DNA of 64,000 nucleotides from Streptomyces umbrinus (lineage in GTDB: Bacteria > Actinomycetota > Actinomycetes > Streptomycetales > Streptomycetaceae): NCBI RefSeq assembly GCF_030817415.1, contig NZ_JAUSZI010000002.1, positions 4,712,001 through 4,776,000 on the forward strand, written 5' to 3'. Shown piece after piece: positions 60,097 to 64,000 of this stretch (position 1 is the first letter of the stretch; the number at the start of each line of letters is the position of its first letter). The notes beneath the pieces are model-generated. The model saw nothing but the letters and a program-made list of their open reading frames with translations, made no database searches and was not told the origin of the DNA. The translations under genes were made by a program, and so were the position numbers.

Positions 60097-60339
60097 ATGA
60101 CGGCCCCCACCCCAGATGCCGACGGGCACACCGTCTCGCCCGATGCCGGCGCCCTGGTGGTCGACCGGCGGAGCGGCAAGGTGGGCGTGGTGATGGGGCA
60201 TGTGGGGACGTACGTGCAGCTTCGGCCACCGAGCGGCGGCCGGGAGTGGGACGTGCCGCCCGAGGACGTACGTACGCCGACTCCGACGGAGGAGTTGAGC
60301 GCGAAAGTGGCCACGGCCAACCGGAGGTGGGGACGGTGA
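60097..60339 (+). CDS. Small hypothetical protein of an accessory gene pair
   Basis: An 80-aa protein: GALVVDRRSGKVGVVMGHVGTYVQLRPPSGGREWDVPPEDVRTP is a compact beta-rich core, followed by EELSAKVATANRRWGR. No membrane or signal segment. ATG 60097 follows GGGGCGG. The stop overlaps the GTG of the next gene. Similar small genes accompany integrase/HTH clusters in Streptomyces; function unknown. Confidence 0.65.
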   Translation: MTAPTPDADGHTVSPDAGALVVDRRSGKVGVVMGHVGTYVQLRPPSGGREWDVPPEDVRTPTPTEELSAKVATANRRWGR

Positions 60340-60572
60340 CCCCTCGCTCAGTCCTGCGCTACGAGACCTGGACCCTCCAGCCCGACCGCGAGCCGGACGC
60401 GGAGCCGGTCCTGTACGCGATGCAGTGCGCCGTGGACGGAGAGACCTCACCGACAAGCGAGGACTTCGCCGAACCGCAGGACTGGGTATTGCGGCACTGC
60501 GGCCAGAACCCGTCCCACCACACCTACCGGGAGATCATCACCCGCCCCTGGCGGACCTGGCGCCAGACGTGA
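60336..60572 (+). CDS. DUF7848-like small protein
   Basis: A 78-aa protein: RSVLRYETWTLQPDREPDAEPVLYAMQCAVDGETSPTSEDFAEPQDWVLRHCGQNPSHHTYREIITRPWRTW. The pattern of an N-terminal strand, C-x-V region, W-x-x-x-H and a final PWR motif resembles the actinobacterial DUF7848 proteins found in mobile regions. GTG 60336 overlaps the upstream stop (GTGA). Function unknown. Confidence 0.65.
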   Translation: MTPRSVLRYETWTLQPDREPDAEPVLYAMQCAVDGETSPTSEDFAEPQDWVLRHCGQNPSHHTYREIITRPWRTWRQT

Positions 60573-61062
60573 CCCGCCCCGCTCGCCCAGGCACCGCACC
60601 GCGCTGACCCACCCGACTCCCGTCCTTGCCGGGCGCAGCCGATCGAGGCTCCCCCGCACTCGTCAGCCCCGGCAGGGACGGGCCCTCACGTGCCGTACCC
60701 ATGACTGTGGGGGTTCTGGCCTCTGCCACAGAAAGTCAGCCACGACGGCGGGCGCGCCGACCGGCCACCCGCCACGTGTGTCTCGCTCAACCCCGCACCG
60801 GCATCAGCCCAGTTATCTCCATCGTCACGCCCCCATCCAGGCAGCAAGCATGGGCGTCCGGGACGGCGCGAGCCCCCCGGGCGGCCTCTCAGGTGCCCGG
60901 CCAGTCTGCTGCTGAGCGGTCGGACCGGGGCTTCCGATTGGTGATCCGGCTTACGCTCCCGGGCTCTGCGCGCCGAGTGGTCGGCGGCCGTCGCCAGCGG
61001 GGCGGCAGACAGGAGCGGGCGGCGGTCACCGACCGCCGGCGCGCGGCGGCCCGCGTCAGCGG
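60573..61062. other. 490-bp gap with one hairpin and no convincing gene
   Basis: An inverted repeat (60619-60633 with 60668-60682, one mismatch, CCCGTCCTTGCCGGG) may terminate the small-gene pair. The rest, up to the integrase relic, contains open frames that look like shadows of decayed sequence. Confidence 0.5.
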
Positions 61063-61607
61063 GACGCCCTTGACCTGGCTGGCGGAACCGCCAGCATCCG
61101 CCGCACTCTCCAGCGCACCAACTCCGACGGTCTGACCGCCCTCCCGACCAAGACCCAGAGCTCCGAACGACGCATCGCCCTGCCTACGCCGTGCCTGCGT
61201 TCCCTCGAACAGCACCGCACCCAGCAGCGCCTGGAGCGAAAGGCGGCGGGCGAAGGTTGGCAGGACAGCGGCTACGTCTTCACTCGGCCCAGCGGTGCCC
61301 CGATTGAAGGGGCCACCCTCACCCGGCACTTCACCGCTCTGCTTCACAGGGCGAAGCTCCGCCGCATCCGGTTCCACGACCTCCGGTCACTCGGCGGCGA
61401 CCCTCCTCCTGGAGCAGTGAGTGGAACTCGTAGTGATCAAGGAAATCCTCGGCACGCCCACATCGGCGTCACCGCCACCGTCTACGCCCACGTCCGGCTC
61501 CGCCTCCAGCGCGATGCCATCGATCTTCCTGGTAACGCCCGCCGAGATCACCGGCGAGCCCGACGACGACGCCGAACCACCCCTTTGCGAAGTCTCCGTC
61601 CGCTGAC
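61063..61607 (+). pseudogene. Tyrosine-recombinase (phage/ICE integrase) pseudogene, copy 2
   Basis: Reads ALDLAGGTASIRRTLQRTNSDG and TKTQSSERRIALP, then GYVFTRPSGAPIEGATLTRHF, LRRIRFHDLR, the catalytic domain of an actinobacterial integrase. Near 61384-61387 one extra T breaks HDLRHSAATLLLEQ. In the restored frame the next codon is TGA in CAG TGA GTG (61417-61425). Near 61452 one base is missing in the LGHAHIGVTATVYAHV region. The N-terminal half is absent. It was probably active in an integrative element and is now dead. Confidence 0.85.
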
Positions 61608-61618
61608 GTTGCTGTCAA
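61598..61618 (+). repeat. 21-bp direct repeat, right copy
   Basis: Partner of 57440-57460 (19 of 21 identical), at the 3' end of the integrase relic. Confidence 0.7.
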
Positions 61619-61629
61619 CTACTGCCGTC

Positions 61630-61686
61630 AAGGCGGGCCTGCGCCTCGAAGAGACTCATTTCGAGTCTCGTGCAAGCCCGCCTTTT
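61630..61686. terminator. Hairpin terminator between integrase relic and immunity gene
   Basis: Outer arms AAGGCGGGC and GCCCGCCTT, inner GAGACTC/GAGTCTC, then a short T run. It serves the minus-strand immunity gene and any plus-strand reading. Confidence 0.75.
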
Positions 61687-61718
61687 CGAGCACCTAAGGC
61701 CCTCGATTCGAACACGTG

Positions 61719-61994
61719 TCAGCGCAGAAGTGAACGCATTCGATGCGCAATTTCTGCCGCTCCCGTTTGCACTTGAGCATCACTAATCGCCCCCGGGATT
61801 GGATCACCCTCACCCGCATAGTGATCATGCGCCAGATAAAACAGGTCAGTGGCCAACTGATAATGGTCGGGCGACGGATATGATCCCGAATAGTTCTTGT
61901 ACAGGGGAAGGCACACTGTCGAAAAATCAGCTGCCGACAGCCTCCCCTCTGCCACCGCAGAGGCAAGCACCAGGAACGGCTCTAGCTTGGCCAT
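61719..61994 (-). CDS. Colicin D immunity-like protein
   Basis: A 91-aa helical cytosolic protein: EPFLVLASAVAEGRLSAADFSTVCLPLYKNY, ATDLFYLAHDHYAGEGD, TGAAEIAHRMRSLL. Size and pattern fit the colicin D immunity (self-protection) family, which blocks the tRNase active site. The ATG at 61994 overlaps the TAA of the toxin gene (TAATG), so the immunity protein is made with the toxin. Lower GC than neighbouring core genes. Confidence 0.75.
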   Translation of the reverse strand: MAKLEPFLVLASAVAEGRLSAADFSTVCLPLYKNYSGSYPSPDHYQLATDLFYLAHDHYAGEGDPIPGAISDAQVQTGAAEIAHRMRSLLR

Positions 61995-64000
61995 TACAGC
62001 TTCCCATGCATCGTCAGGTACCAGAACTGGTCTGATCCTGGATCGGACTTCCAGGCGCCTAGCATCTTTCCGCTATCGAGATCAACAGAGACGTGGCGCC
62101 CTGAATTAGGATCCACAAAATGCCGAGCCGGGGTTCCCCGATAGGTTCCCGCGATCTGAACGTTCCCAGGGTTCTTCACAAAGTCCCCTATCGCATCAAC
62201 GAACGCTTGCTTGGTCGCCTTGCTTTCTTTCCCCATGATTCCGAAGTCCTCAGCGTGCTTGAAGTGGTGGGGAATGCTGTTCGAATCAACCCACGCAGAT
62301 CCACAGCCGGGACCACTGTTATGCACGAGAACTGGAGTGTCTCCGGCGAGCACATAGTACGTATGCAGGTCGTCAACCGTGAGGTTGTACGTCCGGGTGT
62401 GCTTGGTGAAGGAGCGGCTGCCGGTGACGATGACAGTGTCACCGGCATCGGTGAGCAGGGTCATACCCGGCGCGAGATCGCCTGCCTCGACCCAACTGTG
62501 CTCGGACGGCGACCAGAAGGGGTGCTCATGGGTGGCCGTGAGCTTTTCGATGCCGTCCTGTGTGGCGATGGACAGCTCGCTGAAGTGCTTGTCGTCCTCG
62601 GTGATGATCAGACGGGTGACTCGTCTGGGGCCGGACTCGCCGGTTCGCGGGTCGGTGGCCTGGACCTTGTCGCCGAGTTCGACATCCTCGATGTCCTTCG
62701 TGCTGCCATCCGACATGAGCACGTCGGTGCCGGCCAGGAAGCACTTGCACGGGGCCTTCAGACCGCGCCCTCCGGAGCCCCCTCCCAGACTTCCTGGCCC
62801 CTCTCCGACCGTCGACTTGGACAAGAAGCCCATGGAAGGTCCGATGAAAGCCACCTTGCCCAGGCAGCCGCTCTTCCGTCCCAGGCTCATGCACGCGAGA
62901 AGCTTGAGGTGCATGAGTTGCTGCCGGTCTGCTTCAGCTTCCTCCTGGTCCTGCGCATCAAGCAGACAGCCGGAAGTCTCCTGGCAGTGATTGTCGATCT
63001 GCCGGTTGAGGAGGCGCGCGAATTCGTTGGCGTATTTCCACTGCTTGTCCACGAATACGCCGGGGTAGATCTCCGCGTGTTTCTTACTGGACACCGTTGC
63101 GGCCGGATAGGCGGTGCCCCGGGCCAGCGCTGCCTGGTGGTTCTGTGAGTTCTTCCTCTTCCCCGGCGTATGGCCCGGCGTGGTGTTCTCGGCGTTGGCA
63201 TCCGGACGGGTCGGGCAGTCGATGAACGGGCACAGACCAGTGGGATCGCTCTTGCTGACGGGGCTGTTGCCGCTGTAGGCGTAGCCATTCATCTGCAACG
63301 GGTCCGCGATGTTGATGATCGGGTCGGCCGAGAGGAAGCGGCCCGAGTTCTGGTCGTACTCGCGAGCGCCGATGTGGGTCAGCCCGGTGGCCGCGTCGTC
63401 GATGCCGACGCCCAGGTAGCTGCGCTTGTTGGGCCAGGTCGACGGCTTGGGCCCGCGGACTTCGCCGTAGGGCTTGAAGGCTCGGCGGGTGACCGGCTGG
63501 CCGCTCGACAGTTCCACTGTTGTGTTCGCCGTGCCCACGTGATCCGCGAGCAGCACGCTGAGTTTGTGGCCCGTGGTGGCGCCGTTGCTCGTGGTGCGGA
63601 CCACCGTGGGTGCCCCGGCCTGGCCGTAGGCACGTGAGGCGCGGGTGATCGTCCCGGTGGCGTCCGTCGTCAGCTCGGTCTCGCCCAGGTAGAGCGTCGA
63701 GCCCGACGGTGAGTTCTCCAGGACGCGATTGCCGGTGGCGTCGTAGACGTATGTCGTCTTCTTGCCGTCGTCCGTGATCGCGTCGAGCTTGTTCTCGGAC
63801 GTCCAGGTCAGGTTCTGCGTGGTGTTCGACAGGTCGCGGACTTCGGTGTTTCCCACAGCGTCGTACGAGTAGCTGCTGCCCTTGCCCGACGGGGTGGAGC
63901 TGATCCACTTCATGGTGTGCGGCTGCGGGGTGCCGTAGCCGTACGTGTAGCCGACGTTCTTCGTCGCGTCGGCCGGGTCGTGCTCTGTCATGTTGGCCCG
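61994..64000 (-). CDS. RHS-repeat polymorphic toxin with HINT and colicin D-like tip, 5' end outside window
   Basis: At least 668 residues visible; the gene continues beyond 64000. RHS/YD repeats (YSYDAVGNTEVRD, TYVYDATGNRVLE) lead to the core-closing motif YDQNSGRFLSADPI (about 63340). After a spacer, an intein-like HINT domain runs from Cys at 62743 (CFLAGTDVLMSDGSTKDIEDV) via THEHPFW to VLVHN at 62318-62323, followed by Ser. The last about 105 residues (HHFKHAEDFGIMGKESKATKQAF, then GTYRGTPARHFVD, MLGAWKSDPGSDQFWYL) resemble the colicin D tRNase domain. Self-cleavage by HINT could release the tip. Cognate immunity gene follows. Confidence 0.88.
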   Translation of the reverse strand, partial: RANMTEHDPADATKNVGYTYGYGTPQPHTMKWISSTPSGKGSSYSYDAVGNTEVRDLSNTTQNLTWTSENKLDAITDDGKKTTYVYDATGNRVLENSPSGSTLYLGETELTTDATGTITRASRAYGQAGAPTVVRTTSNGATTGHKLSVLLADHVGTANTTVELSSGQPVTRRAFKPYGEVRGPKPSTWPNKRSYLGVGIDDAATGLTHIGAREYDQNSGRFLSADPIINIADPLQMNGYAYSGNSPVSKSDPTGLCPFIDCPTRPDANAENTTPGHTPGKRKNSQNHQAALARGTAYPAATVSSKKHAEIYPGVFVDKQWKYANEFARLLNRQIDNHCQETSGCLLDAQDQEEAEADRQQLMHLKLLACMSLGRKSGCLGKVAFIGPSMGFLSKSTVGEGPGSLGGGSGGRGLKAPCKCFLAGTDVLMSDGSTKDIEDVELGDKVQATDPRTGESGPRRVTRLIITEDDKHFSELSIATQDGIEKLTATHEHPFWSPSEHSWVEAGDLAPGMTLLTDAGDTVIVTGSRSFTKHTRTYNLTVDDLHTYYVLAGDTPVLVHNSGPGCGSAWVDSNSIPHHFKHAEDFGIMGKESKATKQAFVDAIGDFVKNPGNVQIAGTYRGTPARHFVDPNSGRHVSVDLDSGKMLGAWKSDPGSDQFWYLTMHGKL

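Noticed and set aside
60889..61377. Minus-strand open frame over the integrase relic
   Set aside because: It is the antisense shadow of recognisable integrase sequence and has no ribosome site.
1..64000. tRNA or rRNA genes
   Set aside because: I looked for cloverleaf-like and rRNA-like sequence between genes and saw none; a tRNAscan run would be decisive.

Overview
The window reads as a chromosomal segment of a Streptomyces. Base composition is very GC-rich, GTG starts and GTGA/ATGA overlaps are common, and the gene families are typical of the genus (AfsQ-type two-component genes, XRE/DUF397 pair, PGRP plus FG-GAP amidase, twin ECF sigma factors, many lipoproteins). The gene order resembles what I remember of the S. 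coelicolor SCO4855-SCO4907 region. That comparison is from memory and no search was run.

Layout. 1-3.3 kb: end of a response regulator, its histidine kinase (AfsQ1/Q2-like), a lipoprotein, a VanZ-like and a PspC-like membrane protein. 3.4-11.5 kb: a small secreted protein, adenosine deaminase, an alpha/beta hydrolase, a LysR/MFS divergent pair, an ECF sigma factor with a SnoaL-like tail, a STAS protein, an AEC permease and a Uma2-family protein. 11.6-20.3 kb: a nucleoside uptake and salvage locus made of deoA, cdd, two permeases, a double ATPase and two tandem BMP-family lipoproteins. A CTACGCGCGTAG-type palindrome lies upstream of the transporter operon, of both lipoprotein genes and of the separate adenosine deaminase gene, which defines a candidate regulon. 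20.5-21.8 kb: an M20 amidohydrolase.

22.3-32.1 kb: a cell-surface glycan locus. It has a NeuB-type synthase, a CMP-nonulosonate synthetase fused to a HAD phosphatase, three candidate polymerising transferases, a GT2 glycosyltransferase, an acyltransferase and a methyltransferase. I infer synthesis of a nonulosonic-acid (sialic acid or Kdn type) wall polymer. 32.2-38 kb: a TetR/FAD monooxygenase divergon with two near-identical operators, a LysE exporter, an 18-copy 13-bp tandem repeat, a stand-alone methylmalonyl-CoA mutase large subunit and an L,D-transpeptidase lipoprotein. 38.2-42.7 kb: two tandem, paralogous ECF sigma plus membrane-partner modules. 43-50 kb: a PGRP/FG-GAP amidase with an attenuator-like leader, hypotheticals, a GH20 hexosaminidase and an OHCU decarboxylase-like protein. 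50.3-53.8 kb: sdhCDAB. 54-57.2 kb: an M48 protease and an ATPase/XRE/DUF397 regulatory module.

57.3-64 kb is an accessory island and the most unusual part. A polymorphic toxin of RHS type runs off the right edge. It ends in an intein-like HINT domain and a colicin D-like toxin tip followed by its immunity gene. A second, headless toxin/immunity cassette starts exactly at the same HINT junction about 3.5 kb away. The intervening segment carries a Nudix gene, an HTH gene and two small genes, and is flanked by two decayed copies of the same tyrosine-integrase 3' end that carry a 21-bp direct repeat.
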